Origin: Sambucus nigra
Taxonomy: Eukaryota; Streptophyta; Magnoliopsida; Dipsacales; Adoxaceae
DNA: 64,000 nucleotides
Assembly (NCBI GenBank): GCA_949130495.1
Contig: OX422214.1
Coordinates: 3,146,046 to 3,210,045, forward strand
Direction: 5' to 3'
The notes below the pieces were generated by a model. The model saw only the letters and a program-made list of their open reading frames with translations, was not told the DNA's origin and did not search any database. Below are positions 1 to 12,101 of this stretch, piece after piece (the first letter of the stretch is position 1; each line of letters starts with the position of its first letter). Both the position numbers and the translations under genes were made by a program.

Positions 1-466
1 CAAACATCTTTTGAACAACACCCTGAATCCGAGGAACTCAACCTCCACGGCTCACCCAGGCGCTCTGAGCAACAAGTGTTCTCCGAGGAGCTCATGTATA
101 CCGAGCAACTCAGGCGGTCCAAGCTGCATCTCGTACAGAACATTTATATCTAGACAATCAAAAGAGATACTGCGCATTAAATGCTCATTATTATCACACA
201 GACGCATACGCATATTGGACAGCTGTGTATTATTCTTTCATTTGTACAGCCTCAAGGCTATAAATACATTGTAACCTCATCATTAGCAGGGGACTCGGAA
301 TTTCTTGGTAAACCCATTATCGAGAATTCTGCAAACAGTCAACAATAACACAAACAGTGGACGTAGGCCATTCTTTCCAGGTTAAACCACTTTAAAAATC
401 TCTTGTCTTATTTATTTTTTATCTGTGATTAAATAATTAGAGATAATCTAATTTTTTTCATCAACA
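1..466 (+). repeat. Element A 5' LTR (left part missing)
   Basis: It matches 11618-12101 and ends in catcaaca just before the primer site. A TATA-like ctataaata lies near 258. U3 carries repeated ccgaggaactc-like words. The first base of the window corresponds to position 73 of the 3' LTR. Confidence 0.93.
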
Positions 467-469
467 GAT

Positions 470-485
470 TGGCGCCGTCTGTGGG
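470..485 (+). other. Element A primer binding site
   Basis: TGGCGCCGTCTGTGGG starts three bases after the LTR end, and the same 16 bases occupy the same place in element B. It is a primer site type seen in Tat-clade elements. I do not assign the primer tRNA from memory. Confidence 0.85.
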
Positions 486-529
486 AAATGACTATATTTT
501 TTGTTTTTCATCAAAATAACTCATGATCA

Positions 530-2902
530 ATGGCTAATAATCCAGAATCCAGTAATCGAAATGCTGGAAACCCCCCAAATCCATCTGCTCCTCCAAATGT
601 TCAAGATATGGTTGGTATAATGGTTAATTTGGCCCAAAGCCAGATCGCCATGCAGGAAACCATGCTACAACTCATGCAAACCATCCAAGGTGGAGCGCCA
701 ACCCAGTCAGGACAACGGAGCATTCAGAGAAATACCAGCTTGCTCTCCTCACAGACTAGGCGAACGTTACTCCTGAAAGAATCTCATTCTAGACGCACCG
801 ATTCATATCGTACTGAAAGATCCAATGATCCTTCTTATCAGCCTGGAAGGACTTCCTCGGTACGAGCTACAGATACGTAACAAAATATCACTCTCTCTCC
901 AGAAAGGACCAGTGCTATTGAAAGATTGAGCAGAGTCTCTCCCTCTGATTGTTTGGGTCCCAGGAGGAATAGAAGTCCTCCAAGGATGGTGTCGAGGAAC
1001 TCTGAACGATCATATGAGTTAAAAGAAGGTTCTGCCCAATCACGACCAGCTGCTCGTCGTGAAAAGTCCCAAGAGGAAAATTCAACTCGATCAGTTGCTC
1101 AGACCAATAGGCCTGAGGAAGGAAATGATGCATGGAAAGGATCTATTCAAAGATTGGAAGACAGGTTAGGGGAAATGGCTAAGGCCAGGAATCCTTTACA
1201 GAGGACTTTTATCCGAGAAACACCATTCTTACAAGAAATTGTAGACTTCCCTACACCATCAAAATTCAAAGCCCCAGTAGTAACACCAAAATATGACGGA
1301 AAAATTGATCCTGTTCTACATATAGAACAATACCAAGCAGCTGCTAATATATATGTTGTTCCAGACGAGATACGATGCAGGGCATTTTCAGGAACTCTCA
1401 CTGGATCTGCCCAAATATGGTACAATAATCTTCCTCGGGGGAAGATTGCAAATTTCTTTTAACTGGCCGAGCTCTTTATTGGAAACTTCTATTTTGGAGC
1501 AAAACCAGCTAAACGAGTAGCACACTTGTTAAGTGTTAGAAAAAAAGCAGGGGAGAGCACCAGGGATTATATTACTCATTTCAATAATGAGAAACTTGAA
1601 GTTATTGATTACGAAGAGAAGACAGAAATCACTGCTCTGATGAGTGGACTGTTGCCAAATAAGTTGTACTACACTCTAGCCAAAGATCCACCTACAACCA
1701 TGGCAGAGTTAATGGCAAAAGAAGCCAAAATTATGAACGCCGAGGAAGCTATGGCTTCAAAAAAGAATATAGACACCAAAGAAACCAAGGTTGAGGGTGA
1801 CAAAGCTGAGAAGAAAGAACATAAGAACAATGGTGGTAACAGGCAATTAAAAGTGAAGCAAGCATTAGAACAAATGAAGAAATTTGGAAACTATACTCCT
1901 TTGAAAGTAGACATAAACCATGTTCTGGAGGAGATCAAGAACACCGAGGAGCTAAACTGGCCTTAAAAAATAAAGGCAGATCCTGACAAGAGGGATAAGT
2001 CTAAATAGTGCGAGTTCCATAAGGATCATGGTCATATGACTAAAAACTGCATAGCTCTCCAGAACGAAATTGAAGAGCTCATCGGGCGGGGAAAATTGAG
2101 CAAGTATGTAGATCGCCGAAATGGTAGAAGGAGCAATGATCGAGCAAGGCAGAGGTCTAGATCTCCTCGACGAGCAAAAGAAGATAAGAAAAGAAATCAT
2201 GAAGAAGATCGAGAAGATGATCAAGATGACCCTAACCACCACAAAAGACCAAAACAGACAGAACATGAGGTATTTTCTATACGTTTTGGATCATTTGATT
2301 GCAATGTTATTACTGGTGGAGATGCAAGAGGTGGAGACCTTACTCCAGAAAAGAAAGCTTACCTCAATGAGGCTCAAGCTTGTTCATATATTCAAAGGAT
2401 AAATCTAGCTGAGGATGATTGCCTGAGGAAGGTGAACAAAGATAAACTGGTCATCAGTTTCTCTAAAAATGACCTCCCAGGTGTGCTATATCCTCATGAT
2501 GACCCATTGGTGATCAAAATGAGGATAAAGGAAGTAATGATTTCGCGAGTATTGGTGGATAATGGTAGCTCGACAGATATTATGTTCTACCCATATTTTG
2601 ATAGTTTGAACCTAAAGCTATCCCAGTTGGATCCATATCATCGGCCCCTCCTCGGTTTTGCTGGCGAGAATGTTTTTCCACTTGGGACGATCAAGTTGGA
2701 TATGTTCATCGGTACATGGCCTGCTTGTCGAAAAGAAAGAGTAAGCTTCTTTATGATGGATAAGAATGTTCAATCAGCTTACCATATCATCATGGGAAGG
2801 GTAGGACTGAAGATGTTCAAAGCAGTACCATCTACGGTACATCAATGTTTAAAATTCTCAACCAACTTTAGAGTAGGAGTGGTGAAGGGGACCAAAAAGT
2901 AG
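530..2902 (+). pseudogene. Element A gag-protease, broken
   Basis: The start matches the gag start of element B (M-A-N-N-P-E-S-S-N). The frame is constant from 530 to 2902 but interrupted by stops near 878, 1460, 1964 and 2006. Recognisable parts are a capsid-like core (near 1160-1700), a charged Lys/Glu-rich stretch, a zinc-knuckle variant of spacing C-X2-H-X4-H-X4-C near 2009-2050, an Arg/Ser-rich tract, and a retropepsin-like protease with DNGSS near 2560. Gag and protease share one frame here. That shows the shift at the same place in element B to be a lesion, not normal frameshifting. A one-base loss near 2889 ends the frame. Confidence 0.85.
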
Positions 2903-5320
2903 CTCGGGAATGATACTATTCATCTACCGAGCAGGAATAACTCGAAGAATCTAGGAAAAAGACTACTACCTATCAAGTGGATGAAGGTGCAGAAGTTAAC
3001 ACATTAGACCCTAGGGACGAGTCGCAGCTTGTGAAAAGCCAAGTGGTGGAAGTTACTGAAAATATTATTCTGGACGACGAGCACCCGGAACGAACAACTC
3101 AAATAGGTTCATCGTTGGATGCCTCACTAAAACAAGAATTGATATCTTCTTAAAAAGAAGAAATCAAACTTTCGCATGGAGCCACGAAGATATGCTAGGG
3201 ATAGACCCAAATTTCTTGTGTCACGAGATTAATCTGAACAAGGAAATCAAACCTGTGAAGCAACGAAGAAGAGTGTTCAGCCCTGAGAAGAACCAAGCTA
3301 TACAAGAAGAGGTCGAGAAACTCTAGAAAGCTTGCTTTATTGAAGATGTCAAATATCCAGACTGGTTAGCAAATGTGGTAATGGTGAAGAAGAAGAACAA
3401 CAAGTGGAGGATGTATGTAGACTTTACTGACCTCAACAAACCATGCCCAAAGGACCATTTTCCATTACCCCGAATTGATCAATTAGTGGATGCTACCTCG
3501 GGACATGAGCTGTTGAGCTTCATGGATGCCTATTCTGGTTACAACCAGATTAAAATGAAACCTGAAGACAGGGAGAGTACCTCTTTTATTACCCCTAGGA
3601 GAACTTATTGTTATAATGTCATGCCTTTTGGATTGAAAAATGCAGGTGAAACATATCAACGGCTGATGAACAAGGTGTTTGCAGAGAAAATCAGTTACAA
3701 CATGGAAGTTTATGTTGATGATATGCTGACGAAGAGCAAGAAAGTTGCTGATCATCTAATTGACTTAGGCCAGACCTTTGATCAATTAGACAAATATCAA
3801 ATGAAGTTGAACCCCACCAAATGCATATTCGGAGTACGAGAAGGCATGTTACTCGGATACATTGTTAATCAACGCGGAATTGAGGCGAATCCTGACAAAA
3901 TCAAAACTCTATTGGAACTGCGATCACCGACGACGAAGAAGGAAGTGCAAAGTCTCATAGGGCGAGTTGCATCACTTAATAGATTTGTATCAGGAGCAAC
4001 TGATATATGCCTACCATTCTTCAAAACACTCCGAAAGACTTTTGAGTGGAATGATGAATGCGAGAAGGCCTTTCAAGAGTTGAAGAAATACCTAGGAGCA
4101 CCTCTATTGTTGTCCAGGCCAGTGATGGGAGAAAGACTGTACTTGTATCTGGCAGTTTTGAAAAATGCAGTTAGCTCGACATTGATAAGAGTGGAAGATG
4201 GAGTGAAAAAGCTAATCTATTACACTAGTAAGGCCTTCCGAGGAGCAGAGATCAGATATCAAAATTTAGAGAAGTTGGCATTAGCACTGATTGAAGCCAG
4301 TAGAAGGATGAGGCCATACTTTCAAGCCCATACTATAGTAGTGTACACTGATATGCCGTTAAGGCAAGCCCTGCATAAACCGGAGAAATCAGGGAGGTTG
4401 ATGTACTGGGCAGTAGAACTTGGTGAGTATGACATAATTTATGAACCAAGATCCTCGCTTAAAGGCCAAGCTGTGGCAGATTTTATAGCAGAGTTCACCT
4501 ATCCAGATACCTCTGAAGAGCAGAAATTGAATATCGACCCACCTGTGGATGTTACAGGATCATTGAATCTAAGTCCCGACCAACTTAGGTCGGTAGACGA
4601 GCTAGAAAAGATGGCCGACGAGCAACAGGAAGTGTTAGAAAAAGATGGAAGGAAGCATAAAATATTCCACCGAGGAGTTCTATATGATCAAGAATTTGAT
4701 AATGAATTACCTGTGTGGAATTTGTATGTAGATGGTTCTTCGTGTACTACAAGTAGTGGAGAAGGAATTGTTTTGAATAGCCCAGATGAGATCGATGTGG
4801 AGTATGCTCTACGCTTTCAATTCAAGACTTCTAATAATGAAGTTGAATATGAAGCTGTGATTATTGGACTTAGTTTGGCAAAACTATGAAGGCAGAGCAG
4901 GTCATCGTATTTAGTGATTCACAATTAATCGTAAATCAAATGCTGGGAGTATATGAAGCCAAAGGAGAATTAATGATCAAGTATCTAGCGAAAGAAATGG
5001 AGATAGTAACGAGCTTTAACGTAGTACAGTTGGTTAGAATACTAAGATCGGAGAATGCAAGAGCAGATGCCTTAGCTCGGTTAGCCTCATCCATGCGAAC
5101 CGAGATACAAAGAATAATCCCAATAGAAATCATAGCTACTCGGAGCATTAACGAAGATCTGACGATGAACTTCATTGCCCTTGATTTAGGACCATCATGG
5201 ATGGATCCCATCAGGGCCTATATTGAGGAAGGGACATTACCAATCGATAAGCTCGCAGCCAAGAAGTTGAAGTTTAAAGCTACTCGTTATGTATTGAATA
5301 ATGGTATTCTATATAGATGA
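2903..5320 (+). pseudogene. Element A pol: RT, RNase H and archaeal-type RNase H
   Basis: The long open stretch 3375-4889 holds the reverse transcriptase (YVDDM active site near 3710) and the standard gypsy RNase H (near 4080-4490). A variable linker follows, then a second RNase H starting near 4710 with a YVDGSS motif and continuing past 4889 in another frame (FSDSQLIV near 4910). Two RNase H domains in this order mark the Tat clade. Breaks include stops near 3151 and 3325, a frame change near 4886 and a stop at 5318. The product would have copied the element RNA and removed the RNA strand. No complete enzyme can be made from this copy. Confidence 0.88.
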
Positions 5321-6417
5321 GGAATCATAGCTGGCTTGCAGAGATGTGTGCATCCCTCCGAGGTAAAAGATTTGGTTGAAGATGTCCATGAAGGGTCCTG
5401 TGGAGCTCATGTAGTGGGTCGGACGCTTTAGCAAAGAATAATGATGCAGGGATATTATTGGCCGACGATGAGGGATGATTGTATAGCGTATGCCAAGAAA
5501 TGTGACAAATGTCAGCGCTTCTCGTCCCTTTGAAGAACCCCTCAGGCATTACTAACACCCATAACATCCCCTTAGCCATTTTCCATATGGGGAATGGACT
5601 TGGTCGGGCCACTCCCGACGATAAGAGGAAGGTTCAAATACCTCGTCATCGCTATGGATTATTTTACTAAATGGGTGGAAGCTGAACCTCTTACTGATAT
5701 GACTTATGAGAGGGTGTATCAATTTATTTGGAAGAATATCATTTGCAGATATGATCTTCCCCATGCATTCATTACTGATCATGGAACCCAATTTGATAAC
5801 GAGGAGTTTGTTGCATATTGTCACCAATCAAACATATTGAAAACCCATTTTGAACCAGGTCATCCCAGAGAAATGGACAAACTGAGGTGACAAACATAAC
5901 GCTACTAAATGGTTTGAAGAAAAGGTTGGATGCTGCGAAGGTAAATTGGATCAACGAGCTACATTCTGTGTTGTGGACTTATCGTACTACACCACGAGCA
6001 GCAACAGGAGAGTCTCCCTACATGCTGGCATTTGGAAGTGAAGATGTTATACCTGCCAAGCTGGGTCTCCCCACACACAGAGTGCTGAATTTCAATTCTC
6101 CTATCTGTGACTTGATGAGAAGGTTGGACTTGGATATGCTCGAGGAAGTTAGAGAAGAAGCAGCAATCAGGAATGATGCATACCAGCAACGAACAACTCT
6201 GTTCTACAATAAGAGAGTAAAGAAATGTAACTTGAAAGAAGGGGACTATGTGATGAAGAAAGTAATTCAAAAGCACAACAAATTGGAAGCTAACTGGCAT
6301 GGACCCTACAGAGTGACAGAAGTTGTTCGTCGAGGAACCTATAGGATTGAAACCTTGGAGGGGGAAGAATTTAGGAATGCATGGAACGCAAAACATCTAC
6401 GTAAATATTATCAGTAG
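5321..6417 (+). pseudogene. Element A integrase, broken
   Basis: The HHCC zinc-binding part (near 5380-5525), the DDE core (IDLVGP-like start near 5594, TDHGTQFDN near 5778) and a C-terminal region ending in HLRKYYQ at 6417 are all present. Stops lie near 5318, 5430, 5531 and 5575, and a lost base near 5865 shifts the frame just before the catalytic Glu. The counterpart in B shows what each segment is. An AATAAA follows the stop at 6454-6459, as in B. There is no chromodomain, as usual for Tat elements. Confidence 0.87.
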
Positions 6418-6550
6418 TAGCAGTTTCTATGTAACGCAGTTTTCTTCAATATGAATAAAGATTTGGATGTTTTACCCAATTCTCTCCTTTTGTTGAAATT
6501 TTTTCGGAGTATTAGTGCTACACACTACGCGTCAAGTTTTGAACATAAAT

Positions 6551-7076
6551 CCACCAACTACGGTTGGTCGGTCTACCAACTACGGTTGGTCGATAAATAA
6601 AAACCCTACCAACTACGATTGGTCGGTCTAACAACTACGGTTGGTCAATAAATAAAAACCCTACCAACTACGGTTGGTCGGTCTACCAACTACGGTTAGT
6701 CGATAAATAAAAACCCTACCAACTACGGTTGATCGATAAATAAAAACCCTACCAACTACGTCTGGTCGGTCTACCAACTACGGTTGGTCGATAAATAAAA
6801 CCCCACCAACTACCATTGGTCGGTCTACCAACTACGATTGGTCGATAAATAAAAACCCTACCAACTACGGCTGGTCGGTCTACGAACTACGGTTGGTCGA
6901 TAAATAAAAACCCACCAACTACGGTTGATTAGTCTACGAACTATGGTTGGTTGATAAATAAAATCCTATCAACTACGGTTGGTCGGTCTACCAACTACGG
7001 TTGGTCGATAAATAAAATCCACCAACTATGGTTGGTCGGTAAAATAAAACCTAGCAACTACGGTTGGTCGTGGAAT
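6551..7076. repeat. Tandem array of short hairpin units, about 19 copies
   Basis: The core is accaactacggttggt, in which ACCAAC and GTTGGT are complementary around a TACG loop. Two cores plus spacers (ggtct, and gataaataaaaaccct) form a unit of about 55 bases, repeated with variation across the stretch. I count 19 cores. The array lies between the end of integrase and the 3' end of the antisense gene. Tandem repeats at this place are known in Tat elements and can seed satellites. Confidence 0.9.
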
Positions 7077-7441
7077 AAAAGGATGTTTTAGTTCACCGGT
7101 AAACCAATTACAATCATCTCCTGTTGGTCGGTAAGCCAATTACAATCATCTCCAGTTGATTAAATTAAATAGGATCATGAGATAAAGGATGTTTTGTCAC
7201 ATAAAGATCAAAGATTGATGAATCATTGCAATAAAATAAGCATATATATATATTTACCAACCAACAAGCAAAAACATTTTACAAATTAATTAGAAGAAAA
7301 TGAAATGACAAAAGGCAAATTTTCATTCATACTAAGTAGAATTACAAATAATGTGAAGAATGTATCTCATTACCAAAACTTTACATTCAAATCGAGAAGG
7401 ATTACATATACTGTGGAAAGTAAAAATTATTACATAAAATC

Positions 7442-10400
7442 CTATTCTATGGGCTTCTTTCCCTCTACCTTTGAAACAGGTTCCACTCCAGCAGGAGGAT
7501 CAACTAAGGCGTAGGGAGAGTTTATAAAGTTTATATCTTTCAACATTCAAATATTCATCACAGAACGACGAGCAAGCAGGTGCTCTGGTCGAGATATCTC
7601 AAAATTTGAATAAAGACTGTAGTCGCCGAGATACTTTAAAATCAGGCATTGAGGAATGGCCCGAGCAGGAAAATAGCTCATATCAAGTTTGAAGGGTGGC
7701 ACAGGCAACTCGAGCAACCCAGGGTCATAGTAATCCCACAAATAGTGACCCTGTTCCAACTGCAACACACCCAAGGCATTCAGCCATCCTTGCTTGTAAC
7801 CCTCGTTGTTCGACTGCTGGATCGGGTCATCAAGGTGATAGAGGGCTTCATTATAACCAGCCATCCAGAATTCTCTGGGTTGCTTGTGGAATTGGTAGGC
7901 CAACCTCTCTAACTACTCGTGAAGATTCTTCACCAAATTTGTTTTGTTATCCAAGGCAGAATTTTGGGCAGCAAGTTACTCGTCGAAGGTCTGAATCTTC
8001 TTAGAAATCTCAGTTAATGCTTGATTCTTCGCCATCAACTGGAAGGCCTGATTCTCCAAAGCTGATTGAGTTATTTGTTCCTCAATTGAAATACGAGCAG
8101 CCCTTGCTCGTCCCCGAGAAGCTCTTGCTCGCCCGCGAGCAGAGGTAGAAGGTCCAATCCTTTTTAAGGTATCCAGTTCATCTCTCAAGTTGGCATTTTC
8201 GACCTCCAAGAAAGAGAAACCCTCGTCGTTGATAAGGACCAAAGTGCTCGATGTAGATGCTGCAGATTTCAGCTGAGATATCTCCCCTCGCAGGTTATTA
8301 TTTTCCTCTTCCAGCAACTTCACAATCTGCCTATGCTCTTCGACCTCGGTCTTCAAAGTCCTCTCCTTAAAATCATAAGCAATGACTAACTAATCATATC
8401 CTTTGTCAGCATTTAGTTGTTGATACGTTTTCTCATACCCCTAATGCAAAAGGGCAGAGGATTCCTTGTATTGTTGCTGAAGTTCCTCGATTACCCTGAA
8501 GATCCTCGATCATCTCATAATAGGCTACATTGTTGGCAACAACTCGGTCGAACAAGCACTTCAAATATTAGTAAGCCTCCACTGCTCGCTCAGAGGCATC
8601 TGAACCCAGGATATCAAAGATTTGTGACTCATCCAGGTCAGCATGGCCAGCCTTAAAGTAGTCATTGCATTTTTTCATCAGATCGGTATCGTGAATTGAT
8701 AATAGTTCCATCCTGGCCATAAACTAGTAAAAAGATGATAGAATGAATCAATAAAGATGCAAACAGAGCAAGTAGAAGAAAGAATCGATATGAACAGCCA
8801 AAAGTTCGAATTTTATTACATCACAAAGAAAAGTACATAGCCCAGAATTACATTTAACAAAAACAAAAGCAAAGAAAAAGGTCCGAACATCTCTACACCT
8901 TCTCCTTGTTTCCTAAGATTTCCTCGGGAGGCTTGGATGAAGAGGTAGGTTGATCGGGGGGCGTAGAAAGTTTCTCGGACGATATTAACAAATGCTCGAC
9001 CAAGGTACTGTAAGATTGAAGCTGCTCGGCTGAAGTACTAGAAGGTTGGGGCTACTCATAGCGAAGTTCAACAGTAGGGACCTGATCCCCAACCATCATT
9101 GAAGACTCTTCAGATGCAGCTTCGTCCTGTTCTTCTTCTCCAGCAGAGGGAGGAGGACCATGAACATGGCGCTGAAACATCTCAGAACTCCCTGAGACCT
9201 TTAACTCCTGCAGAGCAGCAATCCATCCGTCCCTGAAGAATTTGAGGCTCGCAAAATCCAACTGAGAGGACATGGCAGCTAGGCCTTTGTTCCAACCTTT
9301 GTCCCAGCCAGCACTGAAGGACTTTTTAACAGCTAGTTTCCTCTTCACCTTCTTGGAGGAAATCTTCTCAGATAGAAGTTCCTCGACAACTTTCAATTTC
9401 TTTTCTGCCTCTTCCTTCTGACGACCAGCTTCACGGAGTTTGTTCAGTTCCTCTTCAGCAGTTTTAAGCTTGGTCTCAAGCTCTCCAGCATTCTTGAGCT
9501 TTTCTTTAAGCTCTTCATTTTTCTTCTTAAACTCTTTCATTTTCCTCTCCAACTCCTGAGAGACCTCCACAGCTTTTTCTCTCTCTTGCTCGACAAACTT
9601 CAGTTGCTTCTCCCAAGCAACCTTATCTTCTTCATATTTCTGGTGAGAATCCTTTAAGGATTGAGTTAGACCTGCAAAAGCCTCCTCCACACCTCCCGAG
9701 GAGCTAGAAGCTTTAAGAGCTTCATCCTTTTTCAAAATAGTATTAAAACAGGTTACCAGCTGGAAAAATAAAATGATTAAAAGTCAGTGCAGGGATAGAA
9801 CATTGAAAAATGAAAGTTTAGATTAGTAATACTTACTGATGCAATATGTTGAGCTGCCAAGGTGGTAACCCTATCCCGAGAAAGAGTGTCTTTAAGACCT
9901 TGGATTTCTGGGATAATCCAAGACTTCACAGAGCCCATGGCAGAGCTCGAAGTAACAAAAGTGGGAACACCACTTCCAGTAGTTAAAGGCTGAGAGATAG
10001 GTTCAGCCAGTTTATCTGAGGAGCTTTTCTTCAATTTCCTCGTGGGAGCAGGAACATCCTCGACAAAGGATGTTGTCTTGGTCGGTGAAATAACTATAAC
10101 CTCGCTTGGAGGAGAAATAACTACAATCTTGCTCGGAGCCACAGGGGGCTTCTCAGCAACCTTTTTAACAACAACAGGAGGGGGTGCATCAACTTTCCTT
10201 GTCCCTTCCTCTGGGACATCCTATTTATTTCTCTTTGCCTCCACATTGGCATAGTCTAATTTGTCAAAGTATGAAGGAACTTTTCGTCTCTTCATTCTGA
10301 TACTGAGGGAAAGATTTGATTCAGGAGAGGAACCTTCAGAAGCTGGTAATGGGTCGATGTCACGCACCACTGGACGAGTAGTAAAAGATGAAGTGTAGAT

Positions 10401-11115
10401 CTTATACTGAAGCAAGTACGAGAATGATCTGATATGTTCGTCAGCAACAGACTGGTGTAAACTCCAGATAAGTTTCAGATGCTTTAAATTAACTTCTGTC
10501 TCCTTTGGAGACTTTCTCTTGTTGTCAACTGCCAATAACAAAAAATTAAAATATCAGTGATACATTTTATCAAACACAAAGAAAGCAAGATTTCAGGAAA
10601 TAAAAACAACCTATTCCATTGCCATAGGGTGGACACCTGGGACCTTGATCAACAGCATCTCCACTTAATGGAGCATGTTGCCAATTTTTCATAACAACCC
10701 CATGCTCAAAATAATCCCTATTGGCATCTGGAAGATTTACAACTAAAGCCATATTTAAAAACCTAGTTTTTAAATAAAAAGTACTATCGCTGACAGCCCA
10801 TCTATAACAAAACATAATCTCTGGGATTCCTAAGCGGGTTCCATGGAGTTGATTTAACCTATGGACTCCATTAACTATTCTTCAAGTATTTGGCGCTATT
10901 TTTGCTGGAACAACGTCAAAATACTGGCAGAACTCCAAACATAAAGGATTAGGAGGAAAAGAAAAACCACACTTGGCCACAAACAGACTGGGGAACCAAT
11001 GTCCTTCAGCCAAAGAAAAATAATCAGAAGGCTCAGAAAGCTCTTCCAATATGATCCAGGAAGGAATAGAAAAATCAGAGCGAAATTTATCAAGAGACTC
11101 AACAAGGTAAACCAT
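7442..11115 (-). pseudogene. Element A antisense accessory gene, four exons, broken
   Basis: By comparison with B, I place exon 1 at 11115-10611, exon 2 at 10528-9837, exon 3 at 9759-8899 and exon 4 at 8723-7442. All introns start GT and end AG, and exon 1 has the same 505 bases as in B. In exons 1-3 the frame has no indel but three nonsense codons: TGA at 10884-10882 (Trp in B), TAG at 10223-10221 and TAG at 9051-9049. Exon 4 is disrupted by stops and frame changes. The predicted protein resembles the plant 'putative gypsy type transposon' family (PF04195-like, from memory) at its N-terminus and is coiled coil further on. Molecular function is unknown. Confidence 0.72.
8724..8898 (-). other. 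Element A antisense intron 3 with internal poly(A) signal
   Basis: The donor is AAG/GTGTAG and the acceptor is TTTTACTAG. An AATAAAA sits inside on the minus strand at 8817-8811. If the intron is retained, the frame ends at once at TAG (8895-8893). If it is spliced, the frame continues into exon 4 through the residues F-M-A-R. The same arrangement exists in B. Confidence 0.55.
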
Positions 11116-11280
11116 GATGAACAAAAGAAATAAAAGAGAAGGAAGAAGATCTTACAGGAAAAGTATGAATCAGGTGACAACGAACTATGGAAGAAACGAA
11201 TGCACAAGACAGAGAAGAAGTGAAGTTCTAAGATGCGGATGCAGATTTGAAAAAGTAAAAGATGATCGAGTTTTCTGAAG

Positions 11281-11290
11281 CGTTTAAATA
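11281..11290 (-). promoter_or_regulatory. TATA box of the antisense gene in A
   Basis: The minus strand reads AAGTATTTAAAC here. The identical 12 bases occur in B at the matching place, and both lie about 170 bases upstream of the conserved start codon. This is a candidate core promoter, not proven. Confidence 0.5.
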
Positions 11291-11530
11291 CTTTACCTCG
11301 AGAATAGATAAGAACAATGATTACCAAGATGGACGATTGCGTATCTGACGGCTAAAAAGAAGAAAACGAAACGAAAAATGAAGCGCGTATGGAAATTCAA
11401 AATATTTATGAGGATTAGTACTGTGCATTTAAAAAGGAGTTGTATACAACGAATGTTGTCCTAGAAACCATATAAACCAAAAATCTAAGTGGCAGAATGT
11501 TCCATACGTTTCCTCAACATCAAACTACGA

Positions 11531-11545
11531 AACAATTGGGGCTTC
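11531..11545 (+). other. Element A polypurine tract
   Basis: aacaattggggcttc lies directly before the 3' LTR. It corresponds to the tract at the same position in B. It would prime plus-strand DNA synthesis. Confidence 0.75.
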
Positions 11546-12101
11546 TATTGATACCAAATTTATTCGGCTGACGCGGACCAATTATGTGGAAACACTTGTC
11601 AATCTACATGGCAATCGCAAACATCTTTTGAACAACACCCTGACTCCGAGGAACTCAACCTCCCCGACCAACCCAGGCGCTCCGAGAAACAAGTGTTCTC
11701 CGAGGAGCTCATGTATACCGAGATACTTAGGCGGTCTGAGCAACTCAGGCGGTCCGAGCTGCATCTCGTACAGAGCATTTATATCTAGACAATCAAAAGA
11801 GATACTGCGCATTAAATGCTCATTATTATCACACAGACGCGGACGCCTATTGGACAGCTGTGTATTATTCTTTCATTTGTATAGCCTCAAGGCTATAAAT
11901 ACATTGTAATCTCCTCATTAGCAGGGGACTCAGAATTTCTTGGTAAACCCATTATCGAGAATTCTACAAACAGTCAGAAATAACACAAACAGTGGACGTA
12001 GGCCATTCTTTCAAAGCTGAACCACTTTAAAAATCTCTTGTCGTATTTATTTTTTATTTGTGTTTAAATAATTAGGGATAATCTAATTTTTTACATCAAC
12101 A
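11546..12101 (+). repeat. Element A 3' LTR
   Basis: It begins tattgatacc (a mutated TG start) and ends catcaaca, 556 bases. Compared with the 5' copy it has an 18-base partial duplication of a ggcggtc-containing unit. A TATA-like ctataaata lies near 11894. Confidence 0.93.

Larger units (their letters stand above)
1..12101 (+). mobile_element. Element A: decayed Tat-type Ty3/gypsy retrotransposon
   Basis: Both LTRs, the primer site, gag, protease, RT, two RNase H domains, integrase, a repeat array, an antisense gene and a polypurine tract are recognisable in Tat order. The left edge of the window removes about 72 bases of the 5' LTR, judged by alignment with the 3' LTR. Relative to the related element B, the sense coding region has at least ten stops or frameshifts. 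My hand count of substitutions between the LTRs is about 28 in 466 aligned bases, plus one 18-base difference. A is therefore much older than B. The right flank after the LTR is ttcac; the matching left flank is outside the window. Confidence 0.93.

Noticed and set aside
6551..7076. CRISPR-like array
   Set aside because: Repeats are imperfect hairpins with repeated, not unique, spacers, inside a plant retrotransposon. No cas genes are present.
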